Source of the DNA: Aradus depressus
Taxonomy: Eukaryota; Arthropoda; Insecta; Hemiptera; Aradidae
NCBI GenBank assembly: GCA_963662175.1
Contig: OY759223.1
Location: forward strand, 12,874,249-12,938,248
Direction: 5' to 3'
DNA length: 64,000 nt
Positions 35,144 through 45,839 of this stretch are shown in pieces. Both the position numbers and the translations under genes were made by a program. Within the stretch, counting starts at the first letter, position 1, and each line of letters begins with the position of its first letter. The notes under the pieces were generated by a model. That model worked only from the letters and a program-made list of their open reading frames with translations, was not told where the DNA came from and did no database searches.

Positions 35144-35487
35144 AGGTTAGGTTAGGTTTTATGTCTCATGCCCGGGCTTTAACTACGAGGTCATATCGCC
35201 TACTACCAGCGCGCTCTTTCGTCACTCTGGTGGACATGAGCCAGACTCCACTATGGGAGTCCTAAATTTTGCCTACCCTAAATTTTTATTCACCTAGGGT
35301 AACGAGTACCTGACATCGTACAGGCTCGGGACCATCGCTTAACGTCCCATCCGAAGGACGGCGTGCTTAAGTTTATTTTACCTCCCAGATAAAATAAACT
35401 AAGGGCCTCGGTCGGGTTTCGAACCCACGTTCTTGAGCTCAGAAGGCAAGCACGCATACCACTGAGCTACCAGCGCCCTCTAAAAAA
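35144..35487 (-). mobile_element. Family A SINE, full length, inserted in family B
   Basis: aaatttcatgtt lies at 35,132-35,143 and 35,488-35,499; this is family B sequence on both sides. The tail has three TTAGG-type units (aggttaggttagg). Confidence 0.92.
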
Positions 35488-35944
35488 AAATTTCATGTTG
35501 ATATATTCATAAAATAATAGTGTTTTTCAAATAGGCTCCCCTCCTCTGATCCCCCACTTCCTTTAAACCGTAGTTAGTTAAAACTCGATCGGTATTCTCC
35601 TTGTTGGAAATAAAAGTTATTCTGCTCCCCTAAAAATACAGTAAAATCCTTTTATAACGATTCCTGATATAACGATTTTCCGGATATAACGATGTAAAAC
35701 CCGTATCTAGTTTGGTTTGCTATTTAAAAGTGAAGAAATAAATCTGAATAAAACTATGTTAGGTATAACGATATTCGATCTAAAGCATAAGAAAAAGTTG
35801 TTTTTTCATTCCGGTTATAACGATATATGTAATATGTATGTACATACGCACATACATACATAATTGGGTAAAACAGTATGAGTTTTGAACGGATGAAAAA
35901 TACGAACATTATCTTCCAACCGCTGTGCTGTGTGGGTGGGATGA

Positions 35945-35990
35945 ACCACTGATGATGACGCTGTTGTGTCGAAAACCGGTTCTGGTATAA
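35945..35990 (+). ncRNA. Hammerhead-ribozyme-like motif
   Basis: ctgatga, one extra T, stem II gacgc-tgtt-gtgtc (5 bp with one G-U), gaaa, and stem III accgg-tt-ctggt. Stem I cannot be drawn convincingly. A segment containing aaaataaaacagtggga follows, as at 54.47 and 54.77 kb. Confidence 0.35.
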
Positions 35991-36099
35991 AATAAAACAG
36001 TGGGAAGACAACGTCTTTTATTTCTATTGTAGATATAACCTGTCAAATTTCAGCGATATTGGTCAAGGAAAGAAGACATGAAATTTTATATTTAAAGTT

Positions 36100-36500
36100 A
36101 TAATCTAACATGAAGGCATAACCAGTCAAATTTCAGTGATATCGGTCAAGGGAAAGAAGGGGGGTTCAATTCAAAAACTCTAATAACTGCCGATGTAATG
36201 AATGTATCGACATGAAATTTCATATTTAAAGTTATAATCCAATATGAAGGCATAACCGGTCGAATTTCAGCGATATCGGTCAAGAGAAAGGAGTTGAGGA
36301 GAGGCTCAATTCAAAAACCCTAATAACTGCCGATACAATGAATTTATCGACACAAATGTTAGTATGAGAATTTAGGAGCCTGTATGTTAGTCAACTGTTT
36401 ATTGAATATTAGCGCAAACGGTCGACTGGTTTTGAAGGAAAATTTAATTGATTAATTCGTTCTGAGGAAGTATATTTTCGTTGATTCACCGACATTTTTT
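36100..36500 (+). repeat. Family B repeat, with internal duplication
   Basis: A block containing aatgaatgtatcgacatgaa and the aggcataaccggtc segment occurs two to three times from 36,050 to 36,310; it ends at the family B tail. Confidence 0.55.
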
Positions 36501-36620
36501 TTTGTGTCATCTCTTGTTCCAGAACCGTTTCACCATGGAGACACTAAGCTTTTATCTAGTGAAAGAGCCCATTGACTGCATTGTTGTCAGTGTTACAGTG
36601 TATATAGTAGCACTTTCTAT

Positions 36621-36659
<39 letters not shown>
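36621..36659 (+). repeat. 39-bp G homopolymer
   Basis: Uninterrupted G run next to a 130-bp GC-rich segment (36,660-36,790). The proline-rich or glycine-rich frames across it are by-products of the run. Confidence 0.95.
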
Positions 36660-36660
<1 letters not shown>

Positions 36661-36924
36661 TCGTGGTTGTGTTTGGCGGGAGCGGGAGAGGATTTGGGCG
36701 GGAAGCACGGACGTCCCCACTCCCTCTTGTTGTTGACAAAGCGGACCAAAACTCTTCCGCCGGAAGTCAACTTTACGCACAGGGCCGTCCACTCGGAGAG
36801 TAGCACGCTTTAAATATCCGACATTGAAAAAATTAGGTGTGAATCAACCAAGGACCAGGGACATTCATCTAGCACTATTCTTCAGGGTCATTCATTCACT
36901 CTGCTCCTTTTGAATTAAAAAAAA

Positions 36925-37425
36925 AAAAAAAATCGGTGTATCACGAGCATTGTACTTCCCCAGAATGAATTATTCAATTAAGTTTCTGCTCTCCCTCCAA
37001 AACTAATCTCATATTTAATTTTGTATTGATATTACATCGGTTATTATTAGTATATTTAACTATAGCCCCTCTTCCTCTCGGCCGATTTCGCTGAATTTCA
37101 ACAGATATTGTCTTCATGGGGTTTTGACTTCAATTATGAAATTTCATGTCGATACGTTCATTTCACTGGCAGTTATTGATAATTTTGAGTTAAGCCTTCC
37201 CTCAATCTCCCCCTTTTTTTGGCTGATTTGACTGAAAATTAATAGAAGTCGTACTTAGAGAGTTCTCGATGCAAGTATAAAATTTCGTTTCGATACAATA
37301 GAATTGTAGAATCCCTCTTCCATGCGACTGATTTCGCAGGAAATGAAGAGGTGTTGTCCTTATGGGTTTTTAATTTAGGTATGAAATTTGGGGTCGATAC
37401 ATTCATTACAACGGCAGTTTAATAA
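36925..37425 (-). repeat. Family B repeat, head-to-head with the next copy
   Basis: It starts after an A run with atcggtgtatcacgagcatt and ends in the attacaacggcagtttaata region, where the opposite-strand copy begins. Confidence 0.6.
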
Positions 37426-37429
37426 CTGC

Positions 37430-37972
37430 TTTTCGTCGTTATGGGGTTCTGAATGGTATATGTAAATTCAAAGTGATATAAGACGAATGTGTCGACATGA
37501 TATTTTATAATTAAAGTCAAAAACCCATGAGGACAAGATCTGAAGGGGGGGACCAGGGAAGGCGGACTCAAATACCCTAATAACTGCCGAAGTAATGGAC
37601 GTAAGAACACCTACTGATTTTTAGGCAAATCGGCCAAAGAGAAAGAGGGGGATTAGAAAGGCGATCTAATGAACGTATCAACATGAAATTTTTTATTTAA
37701 ATTCAAAACCCCATAAGAATGGCACCTATAATTTTCCGCGAAATTGGTCGAAGGAAAGGGGGGCTCGACTCAATTACACTAATAACTGCCGATGTAATGA
37801 ATATATCGATACACAATTTAGCATGACGATTCAGAAGCCACTATATAAGTCAAATATTGAGCTTCAGCCCAATCGGTCAACTAGCTTTGAAGGGAGAGCG
37901 AGAACTAAATTGATTAATTCTACTGGGGAAGTACATAGTCAGTGATTCACCAATGATTTTTTTTTCTTGATT
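37430..37972 (+). repeat. Family B repeat
   Basis: Inverted relative to the preceding copy, with three repeats of the aatgaatgt/atgaaatttt block. It ends gtacatagtcagtgattcac plus a T run. Confidence 0.6.
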
Positions 37973-38154
37973 TTTTTCGTCCGTCAATTTTATAATAAAA
38001 ACTATGTTCATACCTAGGTCATCAAGATCTATTATCTTGATAAGTGGTAATATTCAGATAGAATGGTTTCCTCAATCCCAACCAATTACCAAAGATGGAT
38101 CGGGCTATTTGAAATTTTTCAGATGGATATCTCTTCTGAAATTCCTGTATGTAT

Positions 38155-38400
38155 TTTGCATACGGGGACCGTTGGTTTGAGGGAGGTGGGTTGGACCGCT
38201 AGACTACGAGTGGGACAGACCAAATTACAGGTCTCTCCTCCTGTCCACAGTTCTATGTGTGGTGAGTTGTGTGTGAGATTTCACGGTGTCTGTTCTGTAC
38301 AATCGGCATACTTGGGTCTATCTGTCTAACTGGACCTTCTTCTCTTCAGGGATCCCTGCAAGAAATGGGTTTCTATGCTTCAGTCTGTCCGACATCAGTC
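38155..38400 (+). pseudogene. Possible LINE RNase H/C-terminal fragment
   Basis: The frame has RLRVGQTKLQ, then P..HSSMCGELC. This resembles the RLR.GHT.L.......C..C......H pattern at LINE C-termini (compare 63.4-63.9 kb). Weak, with stops. Confidence 0.3.
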
Positions 38401-38710
38401 AAGGATAAGGATTACAATCCCGGCATGCCGGCATTTTTCACTTTTTGATAGTATTCGATAGTTCTTAGCAAAACTATCGAATTTGGAACAAGATAATCAA
38501 TCGCCGCTGTTGGGAAAAGAGTTCGGTTTCCTTACGGTTGGCTATTCTATCAGTAACCTTATTAAATAGTTGATATGTTTTTATTTAAAAAAATGTTTTT
38601 ATTGAGAAAAACAAGTTTTTTTTAATGTATATTTTAGTTACCCGTTCATGTAAAGTGAACAAGTACGTAAACCAAAAATCTAGACTGAAAAAGGGGGCAC
38701 CGGGCACTTG

Positions 38711-38913
38711 AGGGCACCGGTAGCTGAGTGGCATGCGTGCTTGCCTGAGCTCAAGATCGTGGTTTCGAAACCCGACCGAGGCCGTTAGTTTATTCTATCT
38801 GGAAGATAAAATAAACTTAAGCACGCCGTCCTTCGGATGGGACGTTGAGCGATGTACCCGAGCCTGTACGATGTCAGGTACTCGTTAAAGACCCTTACCC
38901 TAGGTGAATAAAA
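38711..38913 (+). repeat. Family A SINE, 3'-truncated
   Basis: It starts gggcaccggtagctgagtgg, with B box ggtttcgaaaccc, and ends accctaggtgaata. It lies immediately before a hAT coding fragment. Confidence 0.75.
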
Positions 38914-38924
38914 TTGCTAACAAT

Positions 38925-39035
38925 TCCACCGACCAGTGTAAGGCCGAAAGGGCCTTTTCTACGGCTGGGTACTTTTGTACCAAGCTGAGATCAAGATTTG
39001 GCGATTACTCTTTGGAAACATTTTAAGGGCATATT
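38925..39035 (+). pseudogene. hAT transposase hATC fragment
   Basis: One frame reads ERAFSTAGYFCTKLRSRFGD, then SLETF and a stop. This is the conserved SERxFSxAG....RS.......L hAT dimerisation motif. Sequence at 38,405-38,560 (cccggcatgccgg, cgatagttc) may be its other end. Confidence 0.65.
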
Positions 39036-39559
39036 TTTCTGCATAAATATGTTGTCTGTAAAATTGAGTTGTATTTTTTTTTTTTTTCAAAACTTTTTTA
39101 AACATACATATTTAGATGTTATTTTAATCACTCCCGAAAATCCTGAACCCCATGAACACGACACCGATTTTCCGCTAAATCGGCCAAACGTAAGAGGTAA
39201 GGGGAGGGACTTCCCACAAATATAAAATATAACAAATAATATAATAGTTTAATTCAAGAAGCTTTATGGACAACTTCAATTAATTTCGAGGGCTGGATTA
39301 TATATCCTGCTAGTAAATTGACGGAGGAACAATCCAAAGATACCCCCTCTCCCTCGCGGGGGTGCCAAATTTTGGTCTCGCATTGAGCGCCATATTACCT
39401 AAAATTTCGCCACTCCTTTTTCACTCTTGGTTATTTTATGCCAATAGTAATCACCAGTTCATTACGTAAATTCGGAACCATTGAGAATTGGAGACATCCC
39501 ACATGATGACTTGTAGCACTCATTCAAAATATGTAACGGAAATTGATCCAAGAGAGAGG

Positions 39560-39740
39560 ATGATGATGAAAGGAAGTTGGTTATTAAATTGGCAGAATTT
39601 CCCGCCCTCAGATCAGCTGATCACCCCGCCGGCGGGAGGGGAGCGGGTCGTGACATTGGGTACTCCAGTCTCCCCCGATCAATATTCTTCCAGACGTAGC
39701 GGCGTTATCGTCATGCTTGTACTATAGTCAGTGTTTGTGT
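39560..39740 (+). promoter_or_regulatory. GC/CpG-rich island, possible promoter
   Basis: This stands out sharply from AT-rich flanks (cccgccggcgggagggg; several CpG). An insect initiator-like tcagtg lies at about 39,728-39,733. It is 2.2 kb upstream of the first recognised milt exon on the same strand, so it could drive an internal milt transcript. This is inference only; no TATA box was seen. Confidence 0.25.
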
Positions 39741-40225
39741 TGTGCAAGGTTTGTGCATGTTTTTATTCCTGTATCTGTTCGGTGATGGTGTGCTCCTCTT
39801 CTCATCCCGTCTTCACTTTTAAACGTATATATTATTAACATTTATACATTTTTATTCAATAATTTTTTTTTTTTTTTACTTTTTCTTATAGTTGTACATG
39901 GTCATCATAGAGTCCATTACGTTTTGAAACAGAAAAATAAAATAGAATAAAATAAATGTAGAAAAAATTAAAAAACTGAAACTGGTTGCTGTTTCAACAA
40001 GTAGAGAAAACTTCAAAAATAATTGTTCAGTAAACTGCATCACAGTCAGATTTCAGTTTATTCAACCCTCCAAAACTTAATTTTTAACACAAAAATAAAG
40101 CATGCAAAGGTGTGGTGAAGAAGAGCGTTATAGTCGGGAAAGCGTTATAAGCTGGAGCATTAGAACGACAACTTATTGTATATAATATATACATGTACAT
40201 ATTATGTACAACATATAGAACAAAT

Positions 40226-40296
40226 ATAAGCTCAATAGTTACATTTACGTTTGCTAGATTGACCTTATTATATATAAACAATAAGGACTATATGAA
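40226..40296 (-). repeat. Inverted copy of PLE 3' sequence
   Basis: It is the reverse complement of 40,461-40,483 joined to 40,866-40,905, and so shows what that site looked like before a MITE entered it. Confidence 0.7.
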
Positions 40297-40483
40297 ATAA
40301 GCTATAAAAATGGGAATTATTTGAACGACTAAACTCACTTCTCCACCCCTGTTAACGCCACTAAGTTAATTTAATATATTGTGGATTTTCTTTATAATAA
40401 ATAACGTTGTACGCATTTTTATTTTATTTTTCTTCTTGTACTTTGCTTAATATTATGTCATATATGTAGTCCTTATTGTTTAT
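40297..40483 (+). pseudogene. Penelope-like element remnant (end of ORF and 3' region)
   Basis: agctataaaaatgggaatta and caactcac-type sequence plus the downstream cttcttgtac block align with the PLE copy at 26.1-26.3 kb in opposite orientation. Coding capacity is lost. Confidence 0.5.
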
Positions 40484-40865
40484 ATATGATGGGGTTAGAA
40501 TCAAAGTGGTCTAAATGACATTTTTAAAACTTTGAAGAAACTGTGCATTAAGTTCTTTACTGATTTAAAAAAATCTATAATTTATGGTAACCGGAAATAT
40601 TTTGTTTTCTGCTTTTATGGTGAAAGTTGCTGTTAGCAAACCATAAAATTGAATAAAAGTCTTAATTTCAAGGTCACTGATATGTTACTTGTTCATGTCA
40701 CCAAAATGGAATAAGTGATTTGCCACTAGATCTCAGCACTGGCTAGGATTTCACTTGTACAACTTTTTTCCTGAACAGAACTATCATTTTTGTATCCGAT
40801 TATGCACTTAACGAAAATTTTTTAAAAATGTCACTTGGGCCATTTTGATTCTAACCCCATCATAT
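40484..40865. mobile_element. MITE inserted in the PLE 3' region
   Basis: Inverted repeats of about 37 bp begin atatgatggggttagaatc on both strands. The target is AT-rich, so the duplication cannot be delimited. No ORF. Confidence 0.8.
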
Positions 40866-40906
40866 TATATGTCAATCTAGCAAACTTAAATGTAACTATT
40901 GAACTT

Positions 40907-40945
40907 CGTGCTAACGATAGCGTAAGTCGAAACCGGTACACTTCA
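40907..40945 (+). ncRNA. Hammerhead-like motif of the PLE
   Basis: ctaacga (G5 replaced), tagcgtaagtc, gaaa, ccggtacac. Stem I has 3 bp (gtg/cac). Eroded copy of the 50,649 type. Confidence 0.3.
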
Positions 40946-41005
40946 TGTATATTTTTGTGTGGATTTATTCAATACAAAAGTTAAACAAGCTCTTTGTTTT
41001 TGTTT

Positions 41006-41670
41006 ATTTTTAAGGTTATTACTCTCTTGTAATCATTATTATATACATATATATATATTTTTGGGACATTTTTAAGGTTATTACTCTCTTGTAATCATTA
41101 TTATATACATATATATATATTTTTGGGACATTTTTAAGGTTATTACTCTCTTGTAATCATTATTATATACATATATATATATATTTTTGGGACATTTTTA
41201 AGGTTATTACTCTCTTGTAATCATTATTATATACATATATATATATTTTTGGGACATTTTTAAGGTTATTACTCTCTTATAATCATTATTATATACATAT
41301 ATATATATTTTTGGGACATTTTTAAGGTTATTACTCTCTTATAATCATTATTATATACATATATATATATTTTTGGGACATTTTTAAGGTTATTACTCTC
41401 TTATAATCATTATTATATACATATATATATATTTTTGGGACATTTTTAAGGTTATTACTCTCTTATAATCATTATTATATACATATATATATATATTTTT
41501 GGGACATTTTTAAGGTTATTACTCTCTTATAATCATTATTATATACATATATATATATTTTTGGGACATTTTTAAGGTTATTACTCTCTTATAATCATTA
41601 TTATATACATATATATATATATTTTTGGGACATTTTTAAGGTTATTACTCTCTTATAATCATTATTATAT
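41006..41670 (+). repeat. Tandem array, about 11 copies of a 60-62 bp unit
   Basis: Each unit contains taaggttattactctctt and an internal (AT)n run of varying length. The first four copies have cttgtaatc, the remaining seven cttataatc. Confidence 0.95.
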
Positions 41671-41915
41671 AGATAGATAGATATTTTTTTAACAGAATGA
41701 TTCCTTATATTGATACATAAATAAATATGACATTCAGTTTTTGTCTCCCAAGTAATGTACCTACTTAATTTTTTTTCTAACATACTTTTAACCAGATTTA
41801 GTTCCGTACCCAAGTAGTTTATTGAATCTGTTTATTTTTTTTGAAAACTGACATCTTCCTAATGCGTTTTTTATTTGTATTTATAGATTATTTATTTTTG
41901 TATTGTTTGTTTCAG

Positions 41916-41992
41916 TGTACTGCAGCGAACGTATGAAGCAGATGAATAGAACTTATAATGATATAGAAGCGGTGAGAAGACTTCTCAGTGAG
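41916..41992 (+). CDS. milt: Milton/TRAK exon (first one recognised; HAP1_N coiled coil)
   Basis: The exon follows a pyrimidine-rich tract ending in ttcag and stops before gtatga. Two bases complete a split codon, then 25 codons read YCSERMKQMNRTYNDIEAV and on to LLSE. This matches the TRAK/Milton HAP1_N motif in which a CxxRxxQM segment precedes TYNDI.AV..LL. Milton/TRAK proteins are cytoplasmic adaptors that bind kinesin-1 heavy chain and the mitochondrial GTPase Miro for transport along microtubules. The exon ends in phase 0 and reads directly into the next exon. The upstream part of HAP1_N and the start codon are not seen, so at least one 5' exon lies in unrecognised sequence or left of the window. 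A 60-bp tandem array ends about 245 bp upstream. Confidence 0.88.
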
Positions 41993-42084
41993 GTATGATT
42001 TAAAAAAAAAAATAGTATATACTAGAAGCTAACCCGGCGTTGTCCGGTTAGTAACTTTAAGTAGGTTAATAATGTTATCCGAGT

Positions 42085-42298
42085 GACAGGTAGCGTGGTG
42101 ATCGCGGGACCTAATCTGGTAGGTGAAAACATCTTGAGCACGCCATCCTTCAGATGGGATGTTAAGCGATGGGCCTGAGTACCTTAGGTGAATAAACCTA
42201 GGTAGGTAACATTCAGGACTCCCATTGTAGAGTCGGGCTCATGTCCAGAGCGATATGACCTCGTACTTAAAGCCCGGACATGAGTCACAATAACTAAT
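42085..42298 (+). repeat. Family A SINE in milt intron, internally deleted
   Basis: Decayed head, cttcagatgggatgttaagcg block, shortened hairpin; ends gagtcacaataactaatta. Confidence 0.65.
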
Positions 42299-42479
42299 TA
42301 ACTAATATCGTCATCTTCTATTCAGAATTTCGAGTTATTTCCTCATAGCCTATATAAGTTGGATGATCCTTAGAGGTCTTACAAATTTCGTGAATATTCA
42401 TTCATTCATTTTCCGGTTAACCAATAGAAAGCTATTTGGGAATTTTTATGAAAATCCTATTAACCGTTATTTGTTTTAT

Positions 42480-42805
42480 ATTTTGGCTTCTGAATCCTCA
42501 TGCTAAATTTTGTGTCCATACATTCATTACATCGGCAGTTATTGCAATTTTTTGGATCCCCCCGTTCTCTTTGGCCGATTTGGCTAAAATCAATATGTTT
42601 AGTCCTTAGAAGGTTCTGGATACATATATAAAATTTCTTGTCAATATATTCATTCTATCGACAGTTATCGTGTTCACAGACTCACGTATAAACAACTTTT
42701 TTTTGTACCATTGTTGAAGGTTGGAAAAAATGAAATTATGTTGAAAACTCCGCAATGAATTTCTAACCGAGAACATAACTTCCCCTATACTTTGTTGTAG
42801 CTGCG
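42480..42805 (-). repeat. Family B repeat
   Basis: From cttctgaatcctcatgcta to cttcccctatactttgttg. Confidence 0.6.
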
Positions 42806-42842
42806 GAAATAAAACTATAGTATGGACTGTAACATTTTGTTG

Positions 42843-43128
42843 CTATGCGTGCATGCGTATTGAGCTCAAGATCCTGGGTTCAAAACCCGGCCGAGGCCTT
42901 AGTTTATTTTATCTGGGAGGTAAAATAAACTTAAGGACGCCGTCCTTCGGATGGGACGTTAAGCGATGGTCCCGAGCCTATACGACGTCAGGTACTTTTT
43001 AAAGAAGACCCTAGGTGAATAAAAATTTGGGGTAGGCAAAATTCAGGACTCCCATGGTAGAGTCGGGCTCATGTCCACCAGAGTGACGAAAGAGCGCTCT
43101 GTTAGTAGGCGATATGACCTTGTGTATA
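42843..43128 (+). repeat. Family A SINE in milt intron, lacking the A box
   Basis: It starts at atgcgtgcatgcg, has B box gggttcaaaacccgg, and is well preserved to gcgatatgacc. Confidence 0.75.
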
Positions 43129-43389
43129 ATAACTAATAACGAAAAATATACAATAATGTGAACTTTGTAGTGGCGTTTGTTAGACAAATGTGAGAAGTAT
43201 GTTTTTGAGGTAGTTTGACTTGAAGGACCTCCGGATAAGATGGTAAGGTGGGGGAGGGAGAGCCTTACCTTGACATACAGAGTTCCTGGGAGCAGCTTAC
43301 CATTACTCCATCCCTGAGTAACGTGTAGTGAACCCTGGTTATTATACCTATTTGTAGCAAGCATATATTGTTCTAAATATTATAATTCT

Positions 43390-43960
43390 TACCTTATTAT
43401 CTTTACTATAATTACGGAAAGAACAACTTGGACTTGTGGGGTATCTGCCTCGACTTTCTCCAATATAGGAATGGTGGGTGAGGTATGACAGTATGCGTGA
43501 AAGGAGTTAACTTGGGAAAGGGGAAATATCTGAGGATTGCTTTGGATAATTCCCTCCTTGATCCGAGTGGAACTGCATCGGAACTCCAAACGACTGAACA
43601 GGTTATCTATTAGGCATCTCGCCACCGTCTCGGTCTCCTGGTTCTGGATGGCATATGCTTCCGGCCACTTGGGAAAATAGAAGAAAACGTTTGACTATGT
43701 GTACGTCTTTTCTCTCAAATATTGCACCAGCGGAATAGTTCTTCATCGGTCCTCTGCTTTAGGTCCTTGGGTCCTTTGCTGGCATTGCAAGTATGTTTCC
43801 TCAGTAAAATCTTTCTCGCAGCGTAACTAACTTAACTCTACCCGAAGCTCCTCCATGGACTTGAGATAAGACTTTCTAAACTTGTTTCCTGCCACACCAG
43901 CTGTTCAAGACGAAGAGGGTTCCGTCGGCTTCCTCCCAGTCTCTTCAGCCCTCTGAGCGA
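43390..43960 (-). pseudogene. Ty3/gypsy-type LTR retrotransposon integrase remnant
   Basis: The minus strand has a Cys-x2-x-Gln zinc-knuckle-like block, then an in-frame KWPEAYAIQNQETETVA segment typical of the Ty3/gypsy integrase core, before a frameshift. Stops and frameshifts occur throughout. No LTR was identified and a hAT element interrupts the upstream side. Only a pol fragment remains. Confidence 0.7.
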
Positions 43961-44269
43961 GTCCACTGTAGGGTTGGGCGATAGACGATAGTTAGCACTA
44001 TCGATAGTCCAATAATATCGGTTAAAAACTATCGAATATTATCGATAGTTTTCCGATAGCAATTCCTTTTTTTCCAGATCTATTTAATAAAGAATTTCAA
44101 GAAATTTATTATAATTAAATTCAATTACCTACCTACCTATTTGAAACTTGCAGGATTATAAATTATAAGATAAGGGATAACTTATAAAGATACATGAAAA
44201 ACGAATTTATTTGAATTTTCAAAAAGTATGTACATGTTTACAATTACAATGAACAAACCAAATCTTCAG

Positions 44270-44460
44270 AAAATAAAAATAACGAAATAGTCAAATCCAA
44301 GACTCAAGTGTGCTCCTTGAGCCACATATTTCCCGAAAGAAAAATTAGCATTTCTGCTTTCCTTTGACTTAATGTTGTCCGTTGTTCTGAAATAACTTTC
44401 CCGGCCGAAGAAAACACACGTTCGGAGGGTACAGATGAGCCTGGAACGCAAAGGTACATC
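44270..44460 (-). pseudogene. hAT transposase C-terminal dimerisation segment
   Basis: The minus strand reads VPSERVFSSAGKVISEQR, then LSQRKAEMLIFLSGNMWL, the textbook hATC motif. It belongs to the surrounding element. Confidence 0.85.
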
Positions 44461-44510
44461 TTGGCTATATTATATAGTTGGTTGTAATCACCTTACAGTT
44501 CTTTTTCTCT

Positions 44511-44882
44511 TCAGAATTGTAATGGGCGGGCTTCATTCGACAATGGATGTTGCTGTAAGTAATTATTAATGGTGATAATGGAATCTGCAGTACATGTTCT
44601 CAGTTGCATATCTTCATCTTTTTTGCGTTGAACGTGAACGAGAACGCTGCTACTGCTTTCCTTAGATGTAGACGGTTCCTGAATGTGCGATTCGGGTGTT
44701 GATGTCAATGTAGAATCGTGTGCACTTTCCATCTGCCCCTCCAAGCTACTAGTAGCGTTTTTGAATGAAGCTAACGCATTTTGTAGCCACATGTGTGCGG
44801 TTTTAGCATTTAAATCACTTAAAAATGCCTTTTTCTTCCACCTTGGGTCCAGTAGAGTAAACTGAACCAACATTTTCAACAA
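44511..44882 (-). CDS. hAT transposase fragment
   Basis: A 123-codon open stretch starting MLKMLVQFTLLDPRWKKKAF. LDPR.K...F is the conserved block before the variable insert of hAT (ZBED-like) transposases, followed by an acidic, Ser/Thr-rich insert. The BED zinc finger and the first catalytic Asp region are absent. A stop separates it from the hATC part, so no functional enzyme is expected. Confidence 0.7.
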   Translation of the reverse strand: MLKMLVQFTLLDPRWKKKAFLSDLNAKTAHMWLQNALASFKNATSSLEGQMESAHDSTLTSTPESHIQEPSTSKESSSSVLVHVQRKKDEDMQLRTCTADSIITINNYLQQHPLSNEARPLQF

Positions 44883-45223
44883 TTACAAGAAAGAGGAACC
44901 AGGAAGGGTAGGGGAAAGAAATGAAAACGCTATAAAAAAATTTCGAAGAATTGTAGAGTAAAATGCCCAATTAAAGAGGAAGATAGGATTATAAATACCT
45001 AGAAGAGCCAATGGCCAATACCGTGAATTTAGTTTGTTTACACAAGTGCGTGATTACGTCATCAACTTCAAAACTTGTGAGTAAAAATTTAAAAAATATC
45101 AATAGTCAAAACTATCGTTATTGTTTACCGATAGGCGTGGCCTATCGATATTGGGTACCGATAGGCGTGATCTATCGATATATCGATAGTAACTATATAC
45201 TATCGCCCAACCCTAGTCCACTG

Positions 45224-45670
45224 AGCCTAGGGAGCTTTTGTCGCTGGCACAAGAGCAGTAACATTTTCCCAGTCCTCAGATGTCTCCCACTTTCCCACGT
45301 TCTTCATTTGATCATCTTTCTTTATGTGATCCTTCCTAATCCCTGACGATGCTTCCTCGTGTTTCTTTAAAATACTCTCCTCCAACAACTTCCACTTTTT
45401 CTCCTTCCGGTGCACCCCTTGGTTATCTTAAGAGCCTTGGAAATCCTCAATGTCCTTAGTGGTGATCACCCCCGAGACCTCATCCTTGCTCTCTTCTTCT
45501 CATCTGCCCACCCTTGAAACAGATCCGCAGCTTCCAATCGCTTACCCTGCTCACGAAGTCACTCCGCTGGAGATTAATTTCGCAACCCTCACCGGTTCCT
45601 CTTTTGCTGAAAAATGTTTGATGCCTTTTCTTGAGACTGTGACTCCGTTTTCAAAAAGTAGCTCACCTTT
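45224..45670 (-). other. Decayed coding-like stretch of unknown origin
   Basis: A 62-codon minus frame (45,227-45,415) is Lys/Glu-rich (RKEKKWKLLEESILKKHEE). An upstream frame has EVSGVITTKDIEDFQGS, separated by stops. Before the hAT entered, it was contiguous with the integrase remnant, so it may be part of the same element or a processed pseudogene. Confidence 0.3.
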
Positions 45671-45674
45671 TTAG

Positions 45675-45832
45675 CAGTTTGAAACCCGGCCAAAGCTCTT
45701 AGTTTTTTTATCTGGAACGTGAAAAACAATATAGCACGCTGTCCTTCGCATGGGACGTTAAGTGATTGTGCCGAGCCTGTGCGATGTGTACCAGAGCGCC
45801 GAAAGAGCACCCGGACAGGAGTCAGAATAAGT
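45675..45832 (+). repeat. Family A SINE fragment in milt intron
   Basis: It begins at the B box (gtttgaaacccgg) and is internally deleted after the cctgtgcgatg block; it ends ggagtcagaataa. Confidence 0.65.
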
Positions 45833-45839
45833 AATACAG

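Larger units (their letters stand above)
43969..45215 (-). mobile_element. hAT element, perfect TIRs and 8-bp target duplication
   Basis: Both ends carry tagggttgggcgatag as perfect inverted repeats. gtccactg flanks the element (43,961-43,968 and 45,216-45,223). Subterminal regions are full of cgatag/ctatcg motifs, possible transposase-binding sites. It is 1.25 kb, far too short for a complete transposase gene, so it is an internally deleted derivative. Confidence 0.93.

Noticed and set aside
36541..36620. Possible first milt exon (ATG in a good Kozak context, caccatgg, after a cag)
   Set aside because: The encoded peptide METLSFYLVKEPIDCIV does not resemble the N-terminal part of HAP1_N, and no donor gives the needed phase.
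36481..36813. Open frames across the G run (poly-Gly on +, poly-Pro on -)
   Set aside because: Their openness comes from the 39-bp homopolymer; three frames are open at once and none has a recognisable domain.
41006..41670. CRISPR-like array
   Set aside because: Units are contiguous tandem repeats without unique spacers, in a eukaryotic intron.
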